DNA of 64,000 bases from Hermodice carunculata (GCA_964020975.1 OZ026622.1:89374962-89438961); one strand, 5' to 3'; counted from the stretch's first letter, positions 12,051-25,852 are shown. Program-made: numbers and translations. Notes: generated by a model from the letters alone, not told the origin.

Positions 12051-12820
12051 GTCATTGGTGGCAAGATGGCATTATCGTTATGGTAACTCCTGAGAGGTCA
12101 CCTGTCTTGTTAAAGCCACAATTCTGGTACATTTAGGGTTGTCTTATAAGAGGGGAACTATTGTAGTTGTCATTTTGTATTAGGTCCCAAATTAAGATCT
12201 AATTTTAAAGCATATTTTGTAGTCTTCCCTTGGGAGATTTTTCTAAAGTGAATGGGTATTTCATGGCCCCTTTTGAAGGCCCTTGTATTGAAGTGTTTTA
12301 TTGGAAGAAGAGGAAAGATCACAGCATTTTCATATGTATTCAGGCAAATAAACAACCAAACACGCTAACTTCTTGCAGGCTAGAGTTGTTTTTTTTCTGG
12401 CAAATGCAGTCGACAGTCAGGAAAGAACAGTGTTTTTGCAGTCACAAATTCAAACTTTTCAAAGACTAATTGATTAGAAATTGAGATATATGTTTCTGAG
12501 TCCCAAGTAATCATGATTTTTACTGGTCAGCAGGAGCTAGGCCCAGGAGGGAAAAAATTCTGAACTATTTCCTGAATCCGTAACGATTGATAAATATCTT
12601 AACTAAACCAGTATAACACTCAACGTCATTCATTTCTTGTCCCTTGAGTAATACCTGTGGTGAGTGGCCACATACGACAGGTACTACTGCATACCAAGTT
12701 CCTGGCAGAAGTGCCCTCCACAGGAGGGTTACATGAAGCTTCTATTCTTGCTGTTCCCTATTCACTGAAATAAAACATGGATAGAAGTAAATGCACAGGC
12801 TGCAGTATCTAGGTTGCTAA

Positions 12821-13070
12821 TTAACTCTTTCAGTACAAATCACATCTTAGGTCAATCGACTTAAGTTAAACTAGTGTGAATTATCATCAGGATCCCAGAT
12901 TTGTATTCCTCATAAAAAGATCTTTCATTCAAGTACCAGTATGCCTATACTTCCAGAGAGAACACCCCAGGTCAACAGCTTTTCTCGGCACGCATTGGGT
13001 GCAATGCGCCCAATGCAAGCCGAGAAAAGCTGTTAACTCAGTCCAAAATTTGGCACTGAACCAAGTTCAA
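12821..13070 (+). mobile_element. TTAA-flanked hairpin MITE, scaffold S2
   Basis: It begins TTAACTCTTTCAGTAC and ends TTTGGCACTGAACCAAG. The length of about 250 bp matches the copy at 26642-26890, to whose reverse complement it aligns throughout. The hairpin is at 12970-13039: arms GGTCAACAGCTTTTCTCGGC and its partner GCCGAGAAAAGCTGTTAACT, with inner arm GCATTGGGTGC. Confidence 0.85.
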
Positions 13071-14799
13071 GGTGTCAAAGGAGAATGTGTGTGCTTGGGA
13101 CAGAGAGGGTTACACATGGAAGGAAATGGATTAGAGAAGAGAGCCTTGCATGGAAGACGAAGTTAAAGCAACCAATGCCACAGCGGCCATTGTAAGGGTA
13201 CATTTACTTCTATTCCATCACCCTTAATGGGCTGCTTTGTCAACTTTAATCAAGGAAATCCAGAAGGAGCCGTGCATTTGAAGGAATCGTACTCATCTGT
13301 CACTGCTTTCTGGTGCCTTGATTTTCTAACCAACTAATTGTGACAGAAGCTAACTTGAGAGTTTAACATGAGCTGCTGGGCTGATTATAGAACATTATGA
13401 TTATTACACCATTTGAAGGGAAAAAGGCAAAATCGTGCTGTTATCGACAAAATGCATATATGATAGTCTGATGACGATATGTGATCTGTTACAAGGAAGT
13501 AATGATTCAGACTAGCCAAATTAAAGGACATTTATCATATGTTTTAATTTTCATTGACATGTATGTTGCACCACTATTTATGTGACTGATGTATGGAGAT
13601 TGACTGCTGGCAGTCATGAGGCATCAGCACACCACAAACAACACATAGATGAAAATAAAGTACATATACCATGTATACTGAATTATTGTAACATCCACAT
13701 TCATAAAAATGGCATGTACAGGACAAGAACAGTAGTTTACTACTTTTAACAGTATTACAACTACTGTGAATTTATTTAATTTCTTTGTGTTCTTATTTTC
13801 ACTTATTTTGCTGATGCTTCAAAATCGTAAAAAATAAGAACCGAGTATAATATATTTTTAACATGGCATTGATAGGAATTATAGCAAAAATAGTGAATCC
13901 AAAATTTCAGTAAAGGTCCAAGATGCAAAAACTGTGAGAATTAATGCCCGTGAAAATAAATGTATTCCCAGTATTTCCACATGTTTTGGGTCTCATAGTT
14001 TTAATTTACCATCACTATGTATGTTATAATTCTCCTTATCATTGGCTACATATTCATGATATTGCTGTAAGCATATGGTCTGGTGGGGAGGAGGGGGATA
14101 GCATGCTGTTGAAATCTTCCCATGATAAACAGGGGCACAGAGAGAGAGAATGGGCTCGTCTTTTGGAGACTTGACAATTTATTAAAGTTACAGCATTTGT
14201 GGATGCCAGAATTGGTGGTTTCTTTGTGTTGCACTTTTCACTCAAATCTCCCAGTCATAGAGCTTTTTGGGGTTAATTAACACCTGATTGAGGGTCGTCA
14301 CTACAGTGGTAGCTCATGCTACCAAACTGACCAGCCCCACAGGTGTCCCATGTTCTACAACTACAGGTCTGCCCTCTGGTGGACACAACACAGGCCAAGC
14401 CAAACATACTGCTCTTAGGTCAATTTGGTTGTGCTTTGGACTTTTTAACAGGGACTGATGGTAAAGTTTGTCATAAGTGACTCTCCATTTTTTTGTTTTG
14501 AATAAAAATCTGCACAATTCACAACTCACATTTCAAGTCTCATCAACCAACTATTTGAATTGCGATGCAAACTTGCTTTTTCTGTTTGATTGGGACGTTT
14601 TGTACATAATTTAAAAATTACTGTTATCGCATACTTCTTGAGGAACACAGTCACATTACACGGAGGTGTTTGTGACTTCATTGCAAAAATATCCCAGGAA
14701 CAATTTTGATAAACAATTTGAGGGCGTAGACACATCAACCAGCGAGTTGCTTCTCTTTCATATAGCCTCCTTGGTGCAAGTGATGTCATTGAAAGTTTT
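13071..14799. other. Intronic, no recognised feature
   Basis: Short frames on both strands without splice support or conserved motifs. No repeat was recognised. Confidence 0.5.
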
Positions 14800-15085
14800 A
14801 TAATCCAGCAGCATGAAATGCCAGTGAAAGATGATAAACCAACAACAAAGTGTCAATGAAGATTGTAATCCAGCATCATGAAGTCTAACTGAAAGATTAT
14901 AATGTAGAAACTTTGAGTGTCAAAGATTATAATCGAATAGAATTGAGTATCAAAGATTATAATCCAGCAGCATTGAATGTCAGTCCAAGATTATAATGCA
15001 ACAGAATTGAGTATCAAAGAGTATAATCCAGCATGGAATGTCAAAAGGTTTTAATCCAGTGGAATGTCAGTGAAAGATTAAATTC
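14800..15085 (+). repeat. Irregular minisatellite, AAAGATTATAATCCAGCAGCAT
   Basis: About seven degenerate units of roughly 30-50 bp combine GATTATAATCCAGCA and GAATGTCAGTGAAAGA. The unit length varies, so this is an old array. Confidence 0.7.
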
Positions 15086-17220
15086 CAATATAATCAGAGA
15101 AAGCAAGGTACTTGGGCTGTGCAAGAAGCAAATGGCTTATGAATGATAACAGTAGTACTAAATCTCTTACATACATATATCTGTTGGCAATATCATACAC
15201 TGAGATGGATGCTTTGCCTTTGGGATAGAATGGCCTCTTGACTTGGGGCTCAATAGGTGAAAGGCCAGGCGTGTACAAACTAAACTCTTAAGCCACGCTC
15301 AGACTACAATCTGAATAATATCCATACAAAAATACAATCAGGAAAAAAATTGTATTGTGTGTTCAGACTGTAGAGTCCTATACGAAGAAAATGTGAATGT
15401 AGTGCTCCAACTGGCAAACTGACACTGTATATCATTACACACAGAATGCTAAAATTGGTGCCAATATGCATGCGTACATGTAGTCTACTACATTCAGAAT
15501 ACATGTACTTGTATATACATGTTGTGCTCACACATGGGCAAAAATATCTGTATGTTGACATTGCTGTAAAAATCCACCTCTAGCAACAGGATTTGTTCCA
15601 GGAAAAAGTATTCATTTTTTTGTGTATAGAGGAGAAACTGTATGTAGTCTGAATGGTACATTCAGATTTTGTGCGTAAAAATTACTGTTATTTTAGGTAG
15701 TGTGAACACAGTATTTGTGATTGTAATGGAGTTACTGTTCCAATAGAGTAACTACAAGCAGCACTTGCACTTGAGACAGCCACAATTTTCAAGACTATTG
15801 TATGTACTTATGCCAAGCATTGGGGGTATTTTGTGTGAAGGATAAAGGGAAAACTATGAAATTACATCCGTGGGTAAATAGATAGCAGATTGATACCTGC
15901 CTGAAAGGTACAGAATGACCTCACGCTGATAAATTTTTGGACCAAAAGGCCAAAGGTCAAAGGCATTGTTTCCACTCAGCAAGCACATTGGCAGGTGTTG
16001 CATGTTGTAGGAACTGATTTACTATTTGCACAAGTTTGTAACAGCATACTGCCCCAGACATATTGCTATTTAGTAGACACTTGTGTCTAATTTTGGTGCA
16101 AGCAAGGGAATCGGATCAGTTTGATGTTTCAGTAACAAACACTAATGGGGTCACCGACATGTAATTAGAGTGCATTCATGACAAAAATAACGACAGGACA
16201 TTAGCAGTAATGCACCTTGGGATTTCTGTGTAGTGGCATCTGAAGCCTTTTAACAGTCTATTCATATAGTTTATCTACTAGGCCTAGATATTGTTTGGGA
16301 AACAGGCCTTTTAATCCCCAGTTTGCAGTAAGATCTGTTCAGCAGGTAAACCCAGATACGTACTGCAGCAGGTATTTCATTCAGCAAGTTCTGATAGATG
16401 CTGTCCGTACATCAGTCAAAACAGAGCCATACCAATATATAAGATGTCTGAAAAATAAAAAAAAAACAAAGTATGTGGAGGCAGTTTCATTACTTGGCAC
16501 TTGTTGTGATAACCATTATGGTAATAGACCCACAGACCAATATGAACAGTAATATATGGAACATCAACTGTTGTTATGCTGTGCTCACATTGTACTGAAA
16601 AAGCTGCATTTTTATTTTTGGAATTTACATTTATATTTAAGTGCTACCAAAAGACATCTGAATTGTCTGTTTAGACTATAAAGTAACGACGGTTTAAAAT
16701 GCAGATTGACCATTCAGACTGTAGTATTCACTTTGGGATTTTAGGCGCCAATAGGCGGGTTGGCACATGTATTTGCCTGTCTGTTTGTCTGTTTGTTATC
16801 TGGTGGAATATGGTATCGAGGGAGCTATACTATAACTACAGCATATAATATTTCTTGTAGTTTCTGTTCTAAGATCTTGTAATGATCTAGTTGAGTTTGC
16901 GACACTTTTGTTGTGGAGAACTTTCCCATGATTTACTGATAACTGATCGTAACTGGGCAAGTTGATGAATCCATACAGCATCCAGGGCTAGTTCATCTCA
17001 ATCTATGTAAAGAAATTAACCTGTGGGACCCGTCCAGCATTACCTGGACCCATTCATCACTCCATAGCTGAATTAAACAAAGAGTTTGTTCATTTGTGAA
17101 TACCACTTTTCTTTTACACTACCAATGGGTGCACAAAGTTGTAGCCAATGAGAAACAGGAAGTACAGGTTTGAGTTCAGCTTTACATGAGTACAGTGGAT
17201 TTATTTTCGGTAAACATACA
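15086..17220. other. Intronic, no recognised feature
   Basis: Nothing recognised apart from a short GTCTGTTTGTCTG tract near 16780. Confidence 0.45.
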
Positions 17221-17223
17221 GAT

Positions 17224-17386
17224 GTTGCATTCACCACATGTGCTATGGAACTTTCACAAGTTAACATGACTGGTTAACATTCATTCTTTACAAAAAAAAA
17301 GCTTTTGCATTCACCACACATGCTTTGGAACTTTCACAACTTAACATTACTGGTTAACATTCATTCTTTAAAAAAAAGCTTTTGCA
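17224..17386 (+). repeat. 79-bp tandem duplication
   Basis: TTGCATTCACCACA recurs at 17225 and 17304. Both copies run through AACTTTCACAA, ACTGGTTAACATTCATTCTT and an A-run ending AAGCTT. It is a recent direct duplication. Confidence 0.88.
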
Positions 17387-18093
17387 GGTTTTTCTTTCGG
17401 AAGTAGGTTTCAAATTTTAAATGGTATGCAGAAAAATCATAGGTAGTTGGACGCTACTTTCCTAAGTCTATTGAATAAAATTTGGTAAACTTTTGCAATG
17501 TGATTGGAGTTTTAGCCCCATCTGGTTGGGCATGCAATGAACTTTTTTGGAGTGGCCCTTTGTTCGCAAACAGACTGGTGTGGGACACACTGTGTCATTC
17601 AGCACCATGACAAGTTGATTGCTACATCAAAGATCAAGGCAAACTCGGCATTTTCCATACCCAAGTTAATCTGCTGTAAACTATTGAGTGACTTCTGTGT
17701 TTTGTGTTTTAAACATATTTTATTCAGAAAAAACGATTGGGAAACAGGCTTTGCTTATATAACTCCCTCTGGCGAGAGACCTCTGTGAATGGTACATTTA
17801 CTAACATATATATGTATGATCAGAAATGTAAGGCCCACATGTGGTCATACATTGGGACATTAGAGAAAGAGTAAGGCTAACAATGCAAAATATTGCACAA
17901 TATGAAGACCTTTGATTTACCTTCTCAAGGTCATCGAGGCAATGCATTTCAGTTAAAAAAAATGTGATGGGCATTATTCTGAACTTGTGGACCTAAATCT
18001 ATGTACAGTTTCAGAAATATTATACAGGCAGGATTCTTATGTTAAAAATTGAAACCTGGCAAGACCAGTGACGGGGAACCAAAACTAGGAGAG

Positions 18094-18140
18094 AAAGCCA
18101 GACCGGTTTCGTATCGAGTGATACTCATCAGTGGCAGTTA
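18094..18140 (-). ncRNA. Hammerhead ribozyme (copy 1)
   Basis: The minus strand reads GCCA-CTGATGA-GTATC-ACTC-GATAC-GAAA-CCGGTC-TGGC. The invariant CUGAUGA and GAAA boxes are intact. Stem II is 5 bp (GUAUC/GAUAC), stem I is GCCA/UGGC, and stem III is the minimal ACCGGU with predicted cleavage after the C of GGUC. ACCGGU is a palindrome, so two transcripts can pair into a longer stem III, as known for dimeric hammerheads of retrozymes, Penelope-like elements and newt satellite RNA. Confidence 0.88.
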
Positions 18141-18159
18141 GGATCACTGTGTCCCCCTG

Positions 18160-18167
18160 CTTTTATA
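18160..18167 (-). promoter_or_regulatory. TATA box upstream of hammerhead copy 1
   Basis: TATAAAAG on the minus strand lies about 25 nt before the ribozyme stem I, the usual TATA-to-start distance. It sits in the loop of a 7-bp hairpin, CCCCTGC/GCAGGGG. Confidence 0.55.
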
Positions 18168-19095
18168 GGCAGGGGTAACGTTGCTAATTGACGTTAGGTC
18201 TACGTCATGGTGGTCGTACGTCAAAAAAAAAAAAAAAAAAAGGATTCTTATGTTGTATGGAGTCATGGTGGTGCCACTGGTGGTGTTAATTGGAACTACT
18301 ATCATAGTTATCAAAACATATTGAAATCAATTTTGTAATAAATTGAGTCGGGACTACAAACATTAGACCAATTATGTGTTAAGTCAATGGTCAAATTTTG
18401 TAAAATTATGAATGACGACCTATTTTCAAGGTCATTAGGCAGTGTAGTAAAGGACACTAAATTCAACATGTTGAGAATGAATGAGGCTAACAGTGCCAAA
18501 ATTAAATATACCACAAATATTTATCATATGTGGAAGTTTCATGTTACATAATGTGGATGAACCTCATCTACTTTTCAAGGTCATCGAACGCATTTCATGA
18601 AAAAAAATTTTTCTTGTGATGTTCATTACATCTTAACTTGTGTTCATGTATTCATGTACCAGAGCAAGGACTTTTTACAGACAAAAGTTGTATGATGTCG
18701 CGTCATCATCATGGTGGTGCCACTAGCTGGTTATTATTGGGGCTAACTGTATAGGTATCAAAACACATTAAATTATTATAGTGCTAATAAATTCAGATGG
18801 AACTGCAACATTAACACCAAATATGTGTTTTACCAATGGTCAAATTTTATAATATGTTGTGTCACCTGGACCTATCTTTGAAAGCATTTAAGAAAAGGAC
18901 ACAAAATTCAGTATGTTGATAAAGGAAAAGGTGAACGATACCAAATGTGCCCCAAAAGTGTGGCGTGAAAGCTTGGTATTGCATACTAGTAGTAAGTATG
19001 ATCTTGACTCATTTCTCAAGGTCATGGAGGGAATGCATTTCAGGAAATGATTTTTTTGGTGATAGTCATCAGATTCTATGTAAGCACAGCATTAA

Positions 19096-19827
19096 GCCTG
19101 AGGGCTGCTTGTTAACAGCTATTTTTATGGACAAAATTGAAGAATTTTTGCAAATGTCGGAAATATTGTGGCTGCCATTGTCCTAGCGTGCAATGCAGTT
19201 CACATTGCAATAACCTTTTGCATGTGATGAGAAAGTTACGATAACATGATGTGTTCAATGTTCTGGCGAAAGTGTGTCTATTGGTAAAATGCAACAAGTT
19301 GCATTGTGAACAAACAGGGAGGGTACTAGTGTTTTCATGTATCAAATTTTGAAAACTATATGGGTGCCTGGAAATTGAAAAAAAGATAATGATGGTAGTT
19401 TGTAAAGGCCCCATGTAAAGCCACCCCCTTTAATAAGGCTGCTCCAGTCTACATCAAGTGTGACATTTTCAATATATTTCCTGGTAAAGAGAAGGTGTTG
19501 CTCTTTTTTGTGACCACATTTCTGGTGCATTTCGTGTGGCCTTGTAAGACGACAGTCTACAATACATGTACATGGCATTGTTGCTCTGTAGACTGCAGTC
19601 AGTAAAAAGGTCCAACTGTTACAGTGAAGAATTTAGCAAGAAAATGTCCAACTGTTGCCATGTAAAAGTAACTCAAAGTGACCCAAGTCTATTGCTGTTC
19701 CCATGTTGAGATTTAATTTTGGATTAAGCAAACTTCACAATCGAGTCTCTGTGGCCTTATGGGGGGGGGGGGGGGGGGGGAGAGAGACCTCCATACATGT
19801 TACTGAACCTTTTGCTCATTAAAATAA
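19096..19827. other. Intronic, G-run only
   Basis: Nothing recognised except an uninterrupted G run of more than 20 at about 19758-19780. Confidence 0.45.
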
Positions 19828-19899
19828 GAGTCAGCAGCTTTCCTTGCCACAGGTTGGGCCCATTTGCATCCAACCTGTGCCAAGGAAAGCTGTTGACTC
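19828..19899. repeat. Hairpin of the GTCAACAGCTTT family, copy at 19.8 kb
   Basis: Arms GAGTCAGCAGCTTTCCTTG.CACAGGTTGG and its complement CCAACCTGTGCCAAGGAAAG...GACTC flank a GCCCATTTGCAT loop. Only two or three pairs are imperfect over about 30. Confidence 0.85.
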
Positions 19900-20489
19900 T
19901 GGGTATATTAACGTAGTGGTATGAACTACGACTTTTACCCAAAATGGTTATTCAGAGAAATGTTAATAAAAACATCAAGGCATACCACAATTTTAATCTT
20001 GGGGGTGGGGCGCATTTTGCTGGTGTAAGTAGGATAGGGTTAATGTTTTTTTTTTTTTTTAAACTGTTTGAGCACACTTTAGTTACATGGCCTGCTGTGA
20101 TAAAATTCCAGAAGCAATTATGTTGCTGGGAATCTACCAATGTCAGCCTGCCAGGTGTACAGAAGACCGGCAGGGCATCACCCCTTGTGAACTAAAGACC
20201 TTACCAGGTGGCTGTTTTACTACAGATTAAGTGGGATCAGCTTGCAATGTGTCATTGAGAGCTTGAAATGTCCCAGCTTGATGCCAAGCACTGAGTCTTT
20301 TCCACTTACAAGTTATGATATTAGTAGACATTATTGCATGTTTGTGTGCCAAGTTGGCTTTCCCAGTCTGATGTTTTTGAAGTGATGGCCTCAGTTTCTG
20401 CAGGTCAGACCTTGCACTGTAGCAACCAGCAGTAACACTGAGGCTATCTATGCAGGCACATTGTGTAGGCCATATTTTTGGCCCGATAA

Positions 20490-21480
20490 GTCATTTTTTT
20501 CATCGGCTCAGCTGACTAGCTTATGATGTGGTCCCTCAGCTTGTCCAGGTCCATCCATCAACAATTTGCATTTTCACAACTTCTTGTCAAAAACGGTTGG
20601 CTGGATTCACTTGAAACTTGTGTTGGTCTATACCAAGTTTGTTCAAATGGTCATGGTGTTGTGATTTTTGGATTTTATATAAATTTCAATTTTTTTTTTT
20701 TTTTGGGCAAAATCTGAAACTGCCAAGCCAATTGCTTCGAAATTGTATTTGAACAATTCAGATGTCACTATAAATTTTTCTATTTTTTTAACAAATTTTT
20801 GTGTGTTAAAGCTATTTTTGGCTTCTTCTCAAAAACTGTCCCATAGATACTTCTGAAAATGTGGAAATGTTGCTTGTGGAAGGGTTAAACAAATGTGTGC
20901 ACCATGTGGACTTATTCTGCATCCCTGATTTTTGATGAGTTTTTCAGTTCAGGTACTTATCAGTAAATGCATACATTGCCATTGATTCCAATGCATGTCA
21001 GTGGGGAATACAATGGTAAGTCATATTTTTGAGTTCTTCTCCAAGCCCGTCAACCAGATTCACTTCAAACTTGATGCCGATGTATCTTGGGTGGGTGTCT
21101 ACCAATTTTTATGTGTTTTTAATTTTCTTGACTTTTTCTCCTATACTGTAAGCCGGATCCTCTTCAAACTTATTGGGAATGTACGTGGACTTGTTGATCT
21201 CCACCAAATTTGTTCACTATACATGGAGGTGCTGTCATTTTCTGATTTTTCAGAAAAATTATCAAAATTTGGAAAAAGTGGTCAGGGTATATGTTCCTGT
21301 CAGCCAGAGATAATGTTCTTAAATAAAGGTGACCTTGATATCATTCTAATGTTCACAGGACCACTTCAGTCTTTGCATGTAAGGTCAGCTGATCACAGGA
21401 CTATCAGAATCCTCGTTTCTTTTTCTTTTGATCATCCTGACACGAGTTGCACTGGACTATACGTCACAGACTACTAGTGC
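20490..21480 (+). repeat. Interspersed repeat family R, copy 1
   Basis: It contains the block AAGTTTGTTCAAATGGTCATG and related parts (GGATTCACTTCAAACTT-like, TTTTTGTGTGTTAAAGCTAT, tail with CTTCAGTCT). The same blocks recur in the same order at about 24420-24800 and 49136-49760. It is non-coding, of unknown class. Confidence 0.65.
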
Positions 21481-22552
21481 TTCAAGACTGCCATGGGGCC
21501 TGAGGGCAGTTAACCCTCTGAGCCCTGTACTAGCACCATTGTGTTTCTGTCATCACCTGTTTGGTCACTGTTGATGATCAGCCTAACAGATATGATTGTA
21601 CCATTAAATCATTACATGCTAAGATGGTCATGCCCTCAATAGTTTTATAAGTTTGGGAAACAACAGACCAAAAAAATGACCCAGCAAACACGATAGATCA
21701 TCATAATCATAAAAGAGTGCGACCAAAACTGAAAGTTTGAAAGCTTGACAAGGTTCCAGTGTGGATTGATGATAACAGTAGTTCCCATGAAAGTGTTATC
21801 AGTATGTTTTTGGAAAAAATAGTCTGCATTTTTAGAAGAACTTCTGCTTGTGTGAGCTATTTACATTGTAATCTTAGTAACTACAGCGTCCATAATCATC
21901 TACCGTGTGGACATCAGGACACAGAGTACTCACAGGTCAAGCTAATTGATACAGTTTTTCATTCACCTTGGGGGAAGGGGGGGGGGTCTGATTTGAACTA
22001 TTTTGCCTGTCCTCAGATTGAGGTGTTAGCCAATGTAAAACAGGCACCCGCAGGTTGAGGTATAGATTGCCAATGGTCTGATGGTGATGTTGGTTTCAAG
22101 TAGACCTGCTGAGTGTTAATGAAAGCAACCTTTTAACAACCCGTCTTGGCCACCTTATAATTAAAGAAGTCCAAGTCCAACTGAAATGTATGGGTCCCTT
22201 TAGATTGCTGTGGTGTGAAGTTGTTATTACAATATCTGCACCCCATGTTTGGGTTGGTCCCCTGCGAGACCCTAAACATGCTTACATGTACATAGGAAGG
22301 TCTGCAGAGAAATGGTCTGAGTGATGAATTATGCAGGCTACAGGGAATTGCTGTTAGGAAGGTGTGGGTCTGGTCTGGCTAGGCACATGGTAATATAATT
22401 AAAAATAGGTTGCAAATTTTTGTGGCATGCCTTGCAGAGAGATGCCAAAGTTCCTGGTTTCAAGAAGCGCTCCACAAAATCCAGCAAATATGATACAATT
22501 TTGGTTGCTGTGGCTAATTTTCAAGTTTACGTCATGCATAAATTTATGTACA
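21481..22552. other. Intronic, possible MITE end near 21.5 kb
   Basis: GTTAACCCTCTGAGCCCTG near 21508 resembles a TTAA MITE end, but no partner end was found. Nothing else was recognised. Confidence 0.4.
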
Positions 22553-22765
22553 TTAACCCTTTCCGCCGTGAACTTAGAACGGATCCTAGACAAGGTGAAC
22601 AGCTTTCATTGGTATAGGGTGGGTGCCAAGTGCCCAACCCACACCCAGAAAAGCTGTTGACCTGGGCACAGGATCTTGATAGATCCCACATAGAATTCTC
22701 ATGCAAATTTTTGTTGTCATTATTGTTGAAATGACAATATCAGGCCACCAGCTAGTTTTGGTTGG
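22553..22765. mobile_element. TTAA hairpin MITE, scaffold S3-like, right end lost
   Basis: It starts TTAACCCTTTCCGCCGTGAA. The hairpin at 22594-22662 has outer arms GGTGAACAGCTTT / AAAAGCTGTTGACC and inner arms GGGTGGG / CCCAACCC. The distal part (GAAATGACA...GGCCACCAGCTAGTTTTGG) resembles the end of the copies at 34.6 and 37.6 kb. It runs into a G-rich tract, and the closing TTAA was not found. Confidence 0.6.
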
Positions 22766-23544
22766 GGGGGGGGGGGAGGCAGGGAACTAAATCAGAGCAA
22801 GAAATCAGTGAAAAAGTTATAACAAATGCCCCCTCCCCATTCATTTTACATGTATGGTAAACCCTGTTTTATTAGATGGTAGACTTACAGCAGTTGTTAG
22901 GACTGGAAAAGTGCGAAGTACCCATTTTATTGGGAGACATGTAGCCTCAGATAATATGTATTTTGTATGTATGTGTGGATACCCAATTTTCTAGAGTACG
23001 TGGGACCATCTGTCTTGGGTCATAGAAGAACTTAAAATCCATTTGCGTACCTGGGAACTGAATGCCCAGCTTGAAATAAAACTTTAAAAAAAATTATGAA
23101 ATAAAATAAAATAAATGTGGCTTGGGAATGTTTCAATAATGCATGTTGTTGTTTCCAGTTCAATTTAATGTGAATTATTTTTTTTTTTACAGTTATACCT
23201 CTTGAGACTTCTGCTGTAAAAAAGCAAGTGTTGTGTTAGGCAAATGATACCAAGGCATGCCATCAACCAATTCAATGCAGATGAATGTTTTATCACATTG
23301 GATAAAATACAATCAATTCATATATTTTTTTTAATGGAAATGTTTCTCAGGAATGCATCCTTTTATGTGTTGCAGAAGATCACACTGTCACAGACACCAA
23401 AGAGTATTATAGCCATAGACTGAAAAAATATTTAAAAATACAGGCCTGAGTTCGGCCACCCTTAAAAAGTTATTTCTTGTCTGTTAGCCAAGTTTCCTCA
23501 AAAGTTCATTGCATACTAGAAGTGCTTGGGTTTTTTTTTTTACT

Positions 23545-24000
23545 TTGTAGCTCTGCTGACCAAAGGTTGCTGCACTCATGCTATCACTCATGTCTGTCCA
23601 TCCATCATTCCGTCTGTCTGTGATGAACATTTTGCCTGTGAAAGCATACAGTCCACAGCTTTCCAGATAGACACAGATAACTTTTAGGACTTATAAACTG
23701 CATGAAAATCTAAGTCAAGTTTGATGGTGGTGGTGTCACTTACATCTAATATTTGGGTCAAAATGTGAACATCTTGTGACCACTCAAGCATCCTTAATGT
23801 TTGATAGAGGAGGTCAAAATCTCAGTTGTATATGATACCAGTGGCATCAGCTATACTTTGATTGAAATTATGAGCCAAAATGTGGAAAGATATAAAATTC
23901 CATATCCTGAAAATGATTGAATTGGACATGCCAGATTTATAGGATAAATCTGGCACTAATATATTGTATAAAATAATATCAGTGAATTTAACCCAGTTTT
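23545..24000 (+). repeat. Interspersed repeat family S, copy 1
   Basis: Blocks AGCTCTGCTGACCAAAGGT, CTGTCCATCCATC, ACAGTCCACAG, TAACTTTTAGGACTTA, GAAAATCTAAG and AACATCTTGTGACCACTC recur in order at 48875-49135 and, expanded and diverged, at 53640-54460 and 54690-55080. It is non-coding, of unknown class. Confidence 0.65.
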
Positions 24001-24289
24001 GTTAGGTCACCAGTTCTACTAAGTTGAAAGAGGGGATTTTGTAATGGCATGGTATAGCTTGGACAATAATTGAACCTGCAGATCAAAATTGCACTCAAAT
24101 ACATTGTACATAAAAACTCTACTTGGTGACCTACTTTTTGTGTTGCCATGACCCAGTTATTATGGAGTTTGGTGCTTGTCCAACTTGATTTGTTTTGTTT
24201 ATAACTTGCATAGTTTAAGTACCCGAGTTGAACAAACAGACCATGTATGACTAGCTGGATGCAGGGTGTACATTTTGAATTTAGTAATA

Positions 24290-24800
24290 TTTTTAATCCC
24301 AGTAGAAGGTGAAAGTCATGTGGCTTCGTGGCTAATTTCTCAGGGTTATGGAGAGAATACATTTCAGGAAATGAATTTTTGGTGATGGTCATAAGATAAT
24401 ATGTCAGCAGAACATCAGGCCCATGGGCCTCTTGTATAATAGGATGTTCTGTCATCTGTCTTTGTTGCTGTCCATTCATGTTTACATTTTTGACTTTCTC
24501 TCTGAAACGGTATTCCAGATCCTCTTTGAACTTGGTGGGGATTTACCTTGGGTACGTCTCCACCATGTTTGTTCAAATGGTCATACCCCAGTGGTTTTAG
24601 ATGTTTTATGATTTTTTTTCTCTATTTTTTGATAGAATCTAAAAACCTGCTCTGAGACAAAGACTCAGATATGGTATTGGAAATAGTGATGATGATTTTA
24701 AAGAAAGGTGATCTTGATATTATTTTGAAGGTCACAGGACAACTTCAGTCTGTAAATCCAAGGTGAGCCGAGTTGAGCATAGGACTGTTGCAGTTCTCTT
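24290..24800 (+). repeat. Repeat T fragment followed by family R copy 2
   Basis: 24300-24400 matches the end of the 446-bp unit (GGAGAGAATACATTTCAGGA followed by ATGAATTTTTGGTGATGGTC). From about 24420 the R blocks appear (CTTTGAACTTGGTGGGGAT, CCATGTTTGTTCAAATGGTC). Confidence 0.6.

Positions 24801-25852
<1,052 letters not shown>

Larger units (their letters stand above)
18030..18254 (-). mobile_element. 197-bp hammerhead-bearing insertion with 14-bp target duplication
   Basis: The insert 18044-18240 is bounded by the 14-bp direct repeat AGGATTCTTATGTT at 18030-18043 and 18241-18254. It ends on the + strand with an A18 run. Read on the minus strand it carries CCTATAAAAGC, then a hammerhead ribozyme, then about 55 bp of tail. 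It encodes nothing. It resembles the terminal repeat of Penelope-like elements or a retrozyme (small non-autonomous retroelement with hammerheads). The intact target duplication suggests a fairly recent insertion. Confidence 0.85.
17860..19095 (+). repeat. About 446-bp tandem repeat, 2.5 copies
   Basis: CATGGTGGTGCCACT recurs at 18264 and 18710. Shared blocks follow in the same order: CCAATGGTCAAATTTT, TCAAGGTCAT, GCATTTCA and a GTGAT.GTCAT-like part. The first partial copy is interrupted by the ribozyme element at 18044-18240. A diverged piece of the same family lies at about 24300-24400. Confidence 0.8.

Noticed and set aside
11582-12136. 184-codon frame with PLTAPLERDHPLKRP repeats, and the opposite-strand GLFSGWSLSRGAVRG frame
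   Set aside because: The 45-bp array gives open frames on both strands. A 2-bp length change in one unit breaks the reading frame, which real repeat proteins would not tolerate.
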